From assembly GCA_000435975.1 (NCBI GenBank), contig FR884085.1, positions 1 to 16,548 on the forward strand: 16,548 nt of DNA, read 5' to 3'. The first letter of the stretch is position 1, and every line of letters begins with the position of its first letter. Source of the stretch: Oscillibacter sp. CAG:241 (GTDB lineage: Bacteria > Bacillota > Clostridia > Oscillospirales > Oscillospiraceae). This document shows, piece by piece, positions 7,002 to 14,106 of this stretch. The position numbers and the translations under genes were made by a program. The notes beneath the pieces were generated by a model that was given only the letters and a program-made list of their open reading frames with translations, had not been told where the DNA came from and made no database searches.

Positions 7002-7056
7002 AACGATCTTCCTTTCCGATGGAGGAGGATTTTTTGTTCTTTGGCGGCCCTGGCTC

Positions 7057-7085
7057 TTTTCAAACCGGGAAAAGTATGCGATAAT
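7057..7085 (+). promoter_or_regulatory. Probable promoter of the radical SAM/membrane protein pair
   Basis: TTTTCA (7057-7062), 17-base spacer, GATAAT (7080-7085), with a TG one base before the -10 box (extended -10). The -35 box is weak. Start of transcription would be near 7092, about 18 bases before the ATG at 7110. Confidence 0.45.
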
Positions 7086-7109
7086 AGCGGGGAAAAGGAG
7101 GAATTGCCC

Positions 7110-7976
7110 ATGCGATACAAGGGAAAGGTCTACCGTCCCCCCAGCGAGGCATACAGCCTCATCATCCAGGTGACCTATGGGTGCAGCCATAACCGCTGCG
7201 CCTTCTGCGATATGTATGACGATAAGCGGTTTGCCCTGCGGCCTATGGAGGAGATCCGGGAGGATTTCCGCCTGGCCCGGCAGGTATACCGCCGGGTGGA
7301 GCGGGTCTTTCTGGCCGACGGCGACGCCCTGATGCGGAAAACCGATGAGCTGCTGGAAATTCTGGCCATGGTGTACAGCCTGTTTCCCGAGTGCCAGCGG
7401 GTCACCTGCTACGCCTCGCCCCGGAGTCTTCAGGTCAAGACGGAGGAGGAGCTGCGGCGGCTGCGGGAGGGCGGCCTGAAAATGGTGTATATGGGCCTGG
7501 AATCCGGCTGTGACGCGGTGCTGGAGCGGATGCAGAAGGGGCACACGGCTGCGGCCATCGTGGCGGCAGGGCAGAAGGCCCGGCGGGCGGGACTTGCCCT
7601 GTCGGTGACGGCCATTTCGGGCCTGGGCAGCCGGGAGCTGCTCAGGGAGCACGCCGTGGACACCGCCCGGGCCCTCAGCGCCATGAACCCGGAATACATC
7701 GGCCTGCTGACGCTGATGGTGGAGCCGGGAACGCCGCTGGAGCGCTGGGTCCGGGAGGGCAGCTTCCAGGTGCTGGGTCCGGCGGAAATTTTGCAGGAGA
7801 CGGCCCTGCTGCTGGACCATATGGACAGCCCGGGCAGCGTGTTCCGGATGAACCATGCATCCAACTATCTGACCCTGAAGGGAACCCTGAACCGGGACCT
7901 GCCTGCTCTGCGGCAGCAGGTGCAGGAGGGACTTATGGGACACGGCCTGCGGCCGGAGAGCTGGCGGGCTTTGTAA
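7110..7976 (+). CDS. Radical SAM protein with CX4CX2C cluster motif
   Basis: A 288-residue protein whose cysteines C25, C30 and C33 (G-C-S-H-N-R-C-A-F-C) should hold the [4Fe-4S] cluster that cleaves S-adenosylmethionine. The spacing is CX4CX2C rather than the usual CX3CX2C; as I recall this G-C-S-H-N-x-C form is typical of a clostridial group near COG1032/Elp3-MiaB-NifB. Further marks are A-D-G-D (69-72) after a beta strand, in the place of the GGE-like SAM motif, Y-A-S-P-R, G-L-E-S-G-C-D and M-V-E-P-G-T-P-L. No B12 or TRAM domain is visible. The ATG at 7110 has AAGGAGG eight bases upstream; the longer open frame from 6987 would run through the promoter. Its substrate is unknown. Followed 28 bp later by a membrane protein, probably co-transcribed. 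Confidence 0.88.
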   Translation: MRYKGKVYRPPSEAYSLIIQVTYGCSHNRCAFCDMYDDKRFALRPMEEIREDFRLARQVYRRVERVFLADGDALMRKTDELLEILAMVYSLFPECQRVTCYASPRSLQVKTEEELRRLREGGLKMVYMGLESGCDAVLERMQKGHTAAAIVAAGQKARRAGLALSVTAISGLGSRELLREHAVDTARALSAMNPEYIGLLTLMVEPGTPLERWVREGSFQVLGPAEILQETALLLDHMDSPGSVFRMNHASNYLTLKGTLNRDLPALRQQVQEGLMGHGLRPESWRAL

Positions 7977-8004
7977 ATACAGAGAGAATAAAGGGAGACG
8001 AGAG

Positions 8005-8802
8005 ATGAAAAGCAAAACTGCGGGGGCGGCATACAAGACCGCACGGGGCAATCTGCTGGCGATGCTGGTCCTGACGGCGGTAAATACCCTTCTGGCCCTG
8101 ACGGGGTCGGACAGATACTATCTGTTCACGGATTTTGCCGCCTACATCTGGGCGGTGTTTGCCCGGGGCTTTTATGACTTTACCGGGGAGGCCAAGTGGC
8201 TGGTGCTGGGCGCGGCGGGCGCGGTGCTGGTGATGGCGGTGTATTTCCTGTGCTGGCTGCTGTCCAAAAAGCGGCGGGGCTGGCTGACGGCGGCGCTGGT
8301 GCTGTTCTCCGTGGATACGGCGGCGCTGGTGGCGGGCCTGGTGACGGCCTTCGAGGCGTCCAGCATCCTGGATGTGGTGTTCCACGGCCTGCTGCTGTGG
8401 TATCTGGCCATGGGCGTCCGCCGGGGCCGGGAGGCCATGGAGGAGCCGGAGGGGCAGAGGGAGACGCCGGAGCCGCTGCCCCAGAATACGGAGTTTTACG
8501 ACGCGTCCATGGGGGAACGGCCCAACAGTCCCTCTATGGGCCAGCCGGCGGAGGGGAAGCACCGGACTCTGCTGACCGCCGCATACGGCAGCCATGAGAT
8601 CGAGGTCCGCCGCAGCTATGGCCTGACGGAGCTGATCGTGGACGGAAGGGTCTACGGACGGCAGGAGGGCGTCGTGGAAACCGGCTATACCATCCGCGCC
8701 CGGGTGAGCGGTCACGATGTGGAAACGGAGTTCACTCCCACCGGCAAGCAGCTGCTGCGGGTGGACGGCCAGGTCATTGCCCGGAAGCAGCGCCTGTTCT
8801 GA
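8005..8802 (+). CDS. Hypothetical four-helix membrane protein with soluble C-terminal domain
   Basis: 265 residues, function not recognised. Hydrophobic stretches near 17-35, 65-86, 91-113 and 120-138 suggest four membrane helices. After a basic R-R-G-R turn comes a polar, Pro/Glu-rich linker (about 142-187) and a beta-rich C-terminal domain of about 75 residues with alternating hydrophobics (I-E-V-R-R-S-Y-G-L-T-E-L-I-V-D-G-R-V-Y) and a Y-T-I-R-A-R-V-S-G-H segment. The C-terminus looks like a small ligand- or partner-binding beta domain facing the cytoplasm, but that is inference. The start has GGGAG just upstream. It sits 28 bp after the radical SAM gene and ends at the bidirectional terminator 8826-8858, so the two probably form one transcript. 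Confidence 0.75.
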   Translation: MKSKTAGAAYKTARGNLLAMLVLTAVNTLLALTGSDRYYLFTDFAAYIWAVFARGFYDFTGEAKWLVLGAAGAVLVMAVYFLCWLLSKKRRGWLTAALVLFSVDTAALVAGLVTAFEASSILDVVFHGLLLWYLAMGVRRGREAMEEPEGQRETPEPLPQNTEFYDASMGERPNSPSMGQPAEGKHRTLLTAAYGSHEIEVRRSYGLTELIVDGRVYGRQEGVVETGYTIRARVSGHDVETEFTPTGKQLLRVDGQVIARKQRLF

Positions 8803-8821
8803 GTCCTGCATGAGTCCTGCA
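8800..8821. repeat. 11-bp tandem duplication at the 3' end of the membrane-protein gene
   Basis: TGAGTCCTGCA at 8800-8810 is repeated exactly at 8811-8821; the first copy contains the stop codon. Confidence 0.85.
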
Positions 8822-8825
8822 TAGG

Positions 8826-8858
8826 AAAAGCACCGATGCCGCGCATCGGTGCTTTTTT
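8826..8858. terminator. Bidirectional intrinsic terminator between convergent genes
   Basis: A 14-bp perfect stem (8826-8839 with 8843-8856; arm AAAAGCACCGATGC), three-base loop, and T6 at 8853-8858 on the plus strand. The complementary A-run gives a T-run on the minus strand, so it can serve both the membrane-protein gene and the ABC permease that converges on it. Confidence 0.92.
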
Positions 8859-8860
8859 GC

Positions 8861-8880
8861 TATTGCTTTCTATTGCTTTT
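8861..8880. repeat. 10-bp tandem duplication at the 3' end of the ABC permease gene
   Basis: TATTGCTTTC (8861-8870) and TATTGCTTTT (8871-8880) differ only in the last base; the permease stop codon lies at the junction. Confidence 0.8.
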
Positions 8881-9601
8881 TCATTTGACGCAGGAACAGC
8901 AGCACGGCGGCGGCCAGGGCTGCGGCGGCATAGGCCAGCACCCACCACAGATGAGGCGTGAGCCCCGCCCAGTCTCCGGCCAGAGCCGCCCGGTCCAGCT
9001 CCACCGCGTGGACAAAGGGCAGGGCATAGGCAATGCGCTTGAAGGCGCCGCCTACCAGCTCCAGATCGAACCAGGTGCCCGACAGCCAGGCCGTCAGATT
9101 GGTCAGCAGAGCGCCGCAGATGCCGCCTGCCTGCTTAACGTTCAGCACACTGCCGCACAGCAGGCCCAGGCCGATGAACAGCAGCGCCGCCGGCAGGTCC
9201 AGCAGCACCGCCCACAGCATCCGCACCGATACCGTCAGTCCCAGGGGAATGGCCGCCAGGTAGCAGACTGCCACCTGCACCGCCGCCATAGGCAGCAGCG
9301 GCAGCATATAGCCGAAGATGAAGTCCCCGGCAGTAAGGGGCGTGGTGTACAGCCGCTGCAAAAGGGCGGTCTCCCGGTCACGGGACACCAGAGTGGCGGA
9401 GAACAGGGCCACAAACGCCAGACCGAACACGGTGATGCCCGGGGTCAGGCGGTCAATCTCAAACAGGCTTACGGGGATGTTGGCCTGGATGGCGCTGAGC
9501 AGAAGCAGCAGCACCAGGGGAAAGCCCAGGCCGAAGCCCAGCGTCAGCGGATCCCGCACCAGCTCCAGCGTGGTGCGGCGGCAAAGTGCGCGCAGCTTCA
9601 T
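8870..9601 (-). CDS. ABC-2 type transporter permease
   Basis: A 243-residue integral membrane protein with about six hydrophobic helices, the size and pattern of ABC-2 export permeases. Visible marks are a cytoplasmic N-terminus (M-K-L-R-A-L-C-R-R-T), a central R-D-R-E-T-A-L-L-Q-R-L-Y-T-T-P-L segment typical of the coupling loop that contacts the ATPase, and a final helix followed by M-K-K-Q. The ATG at 9601 overlaps the ATPase stop by 4 bp (ATGA). It probably works as a homodimer with the ATPase, exporting a drug, lipid or peptide; the substrate cannot be inferred. Confidence 0.9.
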   Translation of the reverse strand: MKLRALCRRTTLELVRDPLTLGFGLGFPLVLLLLLSAIQANIPVSLFEIDRLTPGITVFGLAFVALFSATLVSRDRETALLQRLYTTPLTAGDFIFGYMLPLLPMAAVQVAVCYLAAIPLGLTVSVRMLWAVLLDLPAALLFIGLGLLCGSVLNVKQAGGICGALLTNLTAWLSGTWFDLELVGGAFKRIAYALPFVHAVELDRAALAGDWAGLTPHLWWVLAYAAAALAAAVLLFLRQMKKQ

Positions 9602-10326
9602 CTTCCCGCCTCCCTTACCATGGCGATAAACGCGTCCTCAAATCTGTCACAGCCGGCCTGGCGCTTCAGCTCCTCCGGCGTGCCCAGGGCCAGCAGCCGG
9701 CCGTCCTTCATAATGCCAACCCGGTCGGACAGGGCCTCGGCCTCCTCCAGGTAGTGGGTGGTGAGGATCACGGTGATCCGGCCCTTCAGCTGGCGGACCA
9801 CGTCCCACAGCTCCGCCCGGGCCAGCACGTCCAGCCCCAGGGTGGGCTCATCCAGAAACAGGATCTCCGGCCGGGCGATCAGAGCCATGGCGATGCTCAG
9901 CCGCCGCTGCCAGCCGCCGGAGAGCTTCCCGGCCCGGCGGGCCAGAATGGGCTCCAGCCCCAGGGTCCGGGACAGCTCCTCTGTGCGGGCGGCGGTCTCC
10001 TGCCGGGACAGACCGTGGACGCCGCACAGCAGCGCCAGATTCTCCCGGGCGGTGAGATTGGGGGCCACGGCGGTCTCCTGGGGGGATACGCCGATGCAGC
10101 GCTTTACCCCGGCGGCATCCGACACAATGCTGCGGCCCAGCAGCCGGGCGTCGCCGCCGTCGGGCCGGGTCAGGCACGACAGCATTTTGATGGTGGTGGT
10201 CTTGCCTGCGCCGTTGACGCCCAGCAGGGCGAACAGCTCCCCCTGACGGACCGTCAGGTCCAGGCTGTCCACGGCGGTGATGGCCCCGTAGCGTTTGGTG
10301 AGACCCTGTATTTCAACGGCGTTCAT
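9598..10326 (-). CDS. ABC transporter ATP-binding protein (drug-export type)
   Basis: A complete 242-residue ABC ATPase: Walker A G-V-N-G-A-G-K-T-T (36-44), Q-loop with Q83 in S-P-Q-E-T, signature L-S-G-G-W (135-139), Walker B F-L-D-E-P with D159 and E160, and switch histidine H191 in T-T-H-Y-L-E-E-A-E. The T-T-H-Y-L-E-E-A-E and L-G-V-N-G-A-G-K motifs are common in CcmA/DrrA-like exporters. Its ATG at 10326 overlaps the TetR stop and its own stop overlaps the permease start, so the three genes are translationally coupled. Confidence 0.95.
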   Translation of the reverse strand: MNAVEIQGLTKRYGAITAVDSLDLTVRQGELFALLGVNGAGKTTTIKMLSCLTRPDGGDARLLGRSIVSDAAGVKRCIGVSPQETAVAPNLTARENLALLCGVHGLSRQETAARTEELSRTLGLEPILARRAGKLSGGWQRRLSIAMALIARPEILFLDEPTLGLDVLARAELWDVVRQLKGRITVILTTHYLEEAEALSDRVGIMKDGRLLALGTPEELKRQAGCDRFEDAFIAMVREAGR

Positions 10327-10898
10327 TCCTGCGCCTCCTTTTCCTTGAATCGAGCCAGCAGACCCCTATAGGCGTCGGTCAGCGACGCGCTGATGAGCTC
10401 CGTGTCCCAGTCCAGAAACGACGTGGCCGCCATGGCGGCGATGCCATGGACATAGATCCACATCTCCAGGTGGAACATCCGGGCGCTTTCCCGGCTGATG
10501 CCGGCGGCCTGCTGGATCAGGTCCAGCAGGGGCTCCACATCGTCTCCCAGACGGGGAGACGCGTCCTCGTGGCTGCGGTCCCGCATAAACAGCAGCCGGA
10601 ACAGGGGCTTTTCCTGCTGGGCAAAGGCAATGTAGGCCATGCCGGAGGCCTTGTAGGGGGGATATTTCCCGGCCTCCATGGCCTGGGCGATGGTTTGGCC
10701 GTACAGCCGGTATCCGGCGGCCAGAACCTCCTGCTGCACCTCCTCCATGCTCCGGAACAGACCGAAAATAGGCTTGACGGAGCAGCCCAGCCGGGCGGCC
10801 AGACTCCGGGCGGTAAGGCCCTCCGGCCCCGTCTCCCGGACAATATCCAGAGCAGAACGGATGATCTCCTCCCGGGTAAATTTAACCTTCGGCGGCAC
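10323..10898 (-). CDS. TetR-family transcriptional repressor
   Basis: 191 residues. The N-terminus has the TetR helix-turn-helix: F-T-R-E-E-I-I-R-S-A-L-D-I-V-R-E-T-G, then L-T-A-R-S-L-A-A-R-L-G-C-S-V-K-P-I-F-G-L-F (about 7-48). The rest is an all-helical ligand-binding region, with W-I-Y-V-H-G-I-A typical of the TetR_C_13/WHG-type C-terminal domain. The start is GTG at 10898, chosen because AGGGAGGAG lies five bases upstream. It is first in the operon with the ABC genes, behind a promoter with a palindromic operator, so autoregulation with release by an exported compound is the likely mode. The ligand is unknown. Confidence 0.9.
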   Translation of the reverse strand: MPPKVKFTREEIIRSALDIVRETGPEGLTARSLAARLGCSVKPIFGLFRSMEEVQQEVLAAGYRLYGQTIAQAMEAGKYPPYKASGMAYIAFAQQEKPLFRLLFMRDRSHEDASPRLGDDVEPLLDLIQQAAGISRESARMFHLEMWIYVHGIAAMAATSFLDWDTELISASLTDAYRGLLARFKEKEAQE

Positions 10899-10928
10899 AA
10901 ATGCTCCTCCCTTCGTGATGAAAACTCA

Positions 10929-10948
10929 TGTTGCGCAACAAGTGTTGC
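10929..10948. promoter_or_regulatory. Likely TetR operator (overlapping palindromes)
   Basis: TGTTGCGCAACA (10929-10940) is a perfect 12-bp palindrome. Its right half also forms a second palindrome, GCAACA-AG-TGTTGC (10935-10948). Three alternating half-sites thus cover the predicted transcription start (about 10944), right after the -10 box, a usual place for a TetR repressor to bind its own promoter. Confidence 0.65.
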
Positions 10949-10950
10949 TT

Positions 10951-10979
10951 ATTATAACAGAGAAAAATGCCCCTGTCAA
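10951..10979 (-). promoter_or_regulatory. Consensus sigma-A promoter of the tetR-ABC operon
   Basis: Minus strand: TTGACA (10979-10974), 17-base spacer, TATAAT (10956-10951). Both boxes match the consensus perfectly, so the promoter should be strong unless repressed. Confidence 0.88.
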
Positions 10980-11083
10980 GGGGCGGAATGGGAGAAGGCG
11001 CGGCCCGGAGCGGGCTGGGGGCAGCCTAAAGAATAGTTAAAGGCGAAGAAAAAAACGACATAGGGCAGCCGAATAGAAGCATA

Positions 11084-11120
11084 CGCCCCCTGGAACCGAT
11101 TTCTCCGGTTCCAGGGGGCG
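11084..11120 (-). terminator. Probable terminator of the EamA-side operon
   Basis: A perfect 15-bp GC-rich stem (CGCCCCCTGGAACCG 11084-11098 with 11106-11120) with a seven-base loop, 22 bp past the EamA stop. On the minus strand it is followed by a moderately T-rich TATGCTTCTATT rather than a pure T-run. The interval 10981-11083 between this and the tetR promoter shows nothing else. Confidence 0.7.
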
Positions 11121-11142
11121 CTGTGTGTCGATAGGAAGACGG

Positions 11143-12063
11143 TTATTCCGCCTTGGCCTTCTTTTTCTGGGGCATGGGGATCTGGGCCAGGATCACGGCC
11201 GCAAACATCAGTACGCAGCCCAGGTATTCCCGGGCGGTCATCTGCTGGTGCAGGACAACGGCGCCGGCGATGACGGCGAACACGCTCTCCAGGCTCAGCA
11301 GAATGGTGACCACCGTGGGATTGGAGCCCTTCTGAGCCAGGATCTGCAGGGTGTAGCCCACGCCGCAGGAGAACACGCCCACATACAGCAGGGGCCAGAT
11401 GCAGTCAAGCAGCACCTGGAAGCTGATGGTGTCGAAAAACAGGGCCAGAATAGTGGACCAGGTGCCGGCAAACAGGAATTGCAGGCAGCTGAGCTTCACA
11501 CCGTCACAGGTGGCGGTGAAATGGTCGATCACCAGGATATGTACGGAAAAGCATATGGCACATACCAGCACCAGCAGGTCGCCGGGGGCCAGGGAGAAGC
11601 TGCCCTTGATACACAGCAGGTACAGAGCGCCCACGGACAGAGCCACGGCGATCCACACCGGCAGGCTGACCCTCCGCCGGAAGAACAGGCCGAACACCGG
11701 CACCAGCACCACATACAGGGCGGTGATGAACCCGGCCTTGCCGCCGTCGGTACCGGCCACAAGGCCTGCCTGCTGGAAGTTGGAGGCAATGGCCAGCACC
11801 GTGCCGCAGCAGAAGCCGCCCAGCCACAGCTGCCTGCGCTGGGCCTTCTTCTCCGCAGGGGAGATCTGGGGCCGATCCTTCCTGAAGCCGCTTGAAACGG
11901 CCAGAACCACCAGCAGGGACAGCACGGCGATGTAATACCGGGTGCCGTTGAAGGTAAACGCGCCCATGGCGTCGGCGCAGACGTCCTGGGCCACGAAGGC
12001 CGTGCCCCAGATAAAGGCCGCCAGAATGGGAAATACCACCTGGCGAAGCTGATTGTGTTTCAT
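11143..12063 (-). CDS. EamA/DMT-family transporter
   Basis: 306 residues with about ten hydrophobic helices in two EamA repeats, the normal architecture of drug/metabolite transporters. The first repeat has the A-F-I-W-G-T-A-F-V-A-Q motif near residue 16, and the second carries S-L-E-S-V-F-A-V-I-A-G followed by E-Y-L-G-C-V-L-M-F-A-A-V-I-L-A-Q, both typical of the family. The tail is Lys-rich. The start at 12063 has only a weak GA-rich site (AGAGAGAGAG), but the hydrophobic family N-terminus begins right after it. It lies 23 bp after plsY on the same strand. Members move amino acids, nucleotides, cofactors or drugs; the substrate is not readable. Confidence 0.9.
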   Translation of the reverse strand: MKHNQLRQVVFPILAAFIWGTAFVAQDVCADAMGAFTFNGTRYYIAVLSLLVVLAVSSGFRKDRPQISPAEKKAQRRQLWLGGFCCGTVLAIASNFQQAGLVAGTDGGKAGFITALYVVLVPVFGLFFRRRVSLPVWIAVALSVGALYLLCIKGSFSLAPGDLLVLVCAICFSVHILVIDHFTATCDGVKLSCLQFLFAGTWSTILALFFDTISFQVLLDCIWPLLYVGVFSCGVGYTLQILAQKGSNPTVVTILLSLESVFAVIAGAVVLHQQMTAREYLGCVLMFAAVILAQIPMPQKKKAKAE

Positions 12064-12086
12064 ACGAATGCTCTCTCTCTTTCTTC

Positions 12087-12743
12087 TTATGCTTGCGGGC
12101 CGTCCTCGCCCCCGGCCGGGGCGTCGACGTGCCAATGAAACTTCTTTTCGGTGCCGGACAGCAGCCGCTGGATGTTGCCCCGGTGGCACCAGATCACAAG
12201 GGCCGCTATCGCCGCAGACAGGACGGTATACAGCCAGTTATGGCCCAGCAGGAAAAACACGGATACCGGCATGCTGGCCGTGGCGGTCACGGAGCCTAGG
12301 GACACATAGCGGGTCAGCAGCCACAGGCTCACGAACAGGCCCCAGGCGATCAGAGCCACCCGCCAGTCCAGCAGCAGCACCAGCACGCCGCCGGAGAGGA
12401 TGCCCTTGCCGCCCCGCAGGCCGAAGAACACCGGGAACATGTGCCCCAGCTCGCAGCCGATGCCTGCGATCAGCAGGCCCAGGGTCCAGTCGCCCACTAC
12501 CCAGTGCATCAGGTATCCGCCGATGAGGCAGGCCAGCACGGTTTTCCCCATGTCGCAGATGATGACGCACAGGGCATACCGGGCGCCGTAGGTCCGGTAG
12601 AAGTTCGTCAGGCCCGCGTTGCCGCTGCCGTGCTGGCGGACATCGTCGCGGATGATGAAATGGGAGGTCATCACCGATCCGTTGAAGCAGCCCAGCAGAT
12701 ACGACACCAGCAGCGTCAGGGCCACGGTAAATACCACAGACAC
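12087..12743 (-). CDS. plsY: Acyl-phosphate:glycerol-3-phosphate acyltransferase PlsY
   Basis: Catalyses the first acylation of glycerol 3-phosphate in membrane phospholipid synthesis, using acyl-phosphate made by PlsX. The 218-residue protein has about five membrane helices and the three PlsY motifs: H-G-S-G-N-A-G-L-T-N (38-47), G-H-M-F-P-V-F-F-G-L-R-G-G-K-G (100-114) and H-R-G-N-I-Q-R-L-L-S-G-T-E (near 188-200). The start is GTG at 12743, one base after the der stop, with GGAGG nine bases upstream inside der; the nearby in-frame GTGs further downstream have poorer spacing. Adjacency of der and plsY is common in Bacillota. Confidence 0.95.
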   Translation of the reverse strand: MSVVFTVALTLLVSYLLGCFNGSVMTSHFIIRDDVRQHGSGNAGLTNFYRTYGARYALCVIICDMGKTVLACLIGGYLMHWVVGDWTLGLLIAGIGCELGHMFPVFFGLRGGKGILSGGVLVLLLDWRVALIAWGLFVSLWLLTRYVSLGSVTATASMPVSVFFLLGHNWLYTVLSAAIAALVIWCHRGNIQRLLSGTEKKFHWHVDAPAGGEDGPQA

Positions 12744-12744
12744 G

Positions 12745-14073
12745 TCAGCTATCCTCCTCGCCCTTCTGGCGCACGGTCATGATGATGGGGGTGCCCTCCA
12801 GGCCGAACACGCTGCGGATCTGATTTTCCAGATACCGGCGGTAGGAAAAGTGGAACAGCTTCTTGTCGTTGCAGAACACCACGAAATGGGGGGGACGGAT
12901 GCCCACCTGGGTCATATAGTAGATCTTCAGGCGGCGGCCCTTGTCCGTGGGGGGCTGGACCCGGGTCTGGGCATCGGCCAGGACGGAGTTGAGCATTCCG
13001 GTGGTGATGCGCATGGACGCCTGCTCCCGGACATAGTTGATCAGCTCAAACAGCCGGCTGACCCGCTGACCGGTCATGGCGGAGATGAACACAATGGGGG
13101 CGTAGGGCATATAGCTCAGGTCCCGGCGGATGTCCTCCCGCATGCGGTCCATGGTCTTGCCGTCCTTTTCCACCAGGTCCCACTTGTTCACCACGATGAT
13201 GCAGGCCTTTCCGGCGTCGTGGGCCAGGCCCGCCACCTTGGTGTCCTGCTCGGTAACGCCGTCCTGGGCGTCGATCATAATGAGGCACACGTCGCTGCGC
13301 TCAATGGCCATGGTGGCCCGGAGGACGCTGTATTTCTCGATGGCGTCGTCCACCTTGGACTTCTTTCGCATACCGGCGGTGTCGATGAAGTTATACTTGC
13401 CGGTGGCGTTTTCAAAGTAGCTGTCGATGGCGTCCCGGGTGGTACCGGCCACGTCGCTGACGATGACCCGCTGCTCGCCCAGGATCCGGTTGGTGAGGCT
13501 GGACTTGCCCACGTTGGGCTTGCCGATGATGGCCACCTGGACCACGTCGCTGTCCTCCTCCTCGTCCGTTTCCGGGGGGAAGTATTGCAGACAGGCGTCC
13601 AGCAGGTCGCCGGTGCCGTGACCATGGACGGCGGACACGGCGATGGGGTCGCCCAGACCCAGGTTGTAAAACTCATAGAACTCCGGGTCCGTGACGCCGG
13701 TGGAGTCCATCTTGTTCACTGCCAGAACGATGGGCTTTTTAGACCGCTGGAGCATTCCGGCCACCTCCTGGTCGGCGGCGGTCATACCGGTCTTGATGTC
13801 CGTTACCAGGACAATGACAGTGGCGTTGTCGATGGCAATCTGGGCCTGTTGGCGCATGAAGGCCAGGATCTGGTTGTCGGTGTTGGGCTCGATGCCGCCG
13901 GTGTCCACCAGGGTGAACTTGCGGCCGTTCCAGTCGGATTCACCGTAAATGCGGTCCCGGGTGACGCCGGGGGTGTCCTCCACAATGGAAAGACGCCGCC
14001 CGATGATCTTGTTGAACAGCATGGACTTGCCCACGTTGGGCCGGCCCACGATGGCAATCAGGGGCTTGGACAT
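12745..14073 (-). CDS. der: Ribosome-associated GTPase Der (EngA)
   Basis: A 442-residue double GTPase needed for maturation of the 50S ribosomal subunit. First G domain: G-R-P-N-V-G-K-S (10-17), D-T-G-G (57-60), N-K-M-D (120-123). A short acidic linker (about 168-176) leads to the second: G-K-P-N-V-G-K-S (184-191), D-T-A-G-M, N-K-W-D. The C-terminal KH-like domain includes K-I-Y-Y-M-T-Q-V and F-V-V-F-C-N. Length and domain order are those of the family. The start has AAGGAGGT eight bases upstream, the best ribosome binding site in the window. It follows the DUF512 gene by 33 bp. Confidence 0.97.
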   Translation of the reverse strand: MSKPLIAIVGRPNVGKSMLFNKIIGRRLSIVEDTPGVTRDRIYGESDWNGRKFTLVDTGGIEPNTDNQILAFMRQQAQIAIDNATVIVLVTDIKTGMTAADQEVAGMLQRSKKPIVLAVNKMDSTGVTDPEFYEFYNLGLGDPIAVSAVHGHGTGDLLDACLQYFPPETDEEEDSDVVQVAIIGKPNVGKSSLTNRILGEQRVIVSDVAGTTRDAIDSYFENATGKYNFIDTAGMRKKSKVDDAIEKYSVLRATMAIERSDVCLIMIDAQDGVTEQDTKVAGLAHDAGKACIIVVNKWDLVEKDGKTMDRMREDIRRDLSYMPYAPIVFISAMTGQRVSRLFELINYVREQASMRITTGMLNSVLADAQTRVQPPTDKGRRLKIYYMTQVGIRPPHFVVFCNDKKLFHFSYRRYLENQIRSVFGLEGTPIIMTVRQKGEEDS

Positions 14074-14106
14074 AAGGGTTTACCTCCTTCTATTTGGATG
14101 CGGCGG

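Noticed and set aside
6827..7120. A longer N-terminus for the SSB-like gene (start at 7120)
   Set aside because: It would translate the three inverted repeats; ATG 6826 has an AGGAGG site and starts the recognisable domain.
6933..8051. A 372-codon minus-strand open frame opposite the radical SAM gene
   Set aside because: Its translation is Gln/His/Leu-rich without motifs, while the plus strand encodes a complete radical SAM protein with promoter and ribosome binding site.
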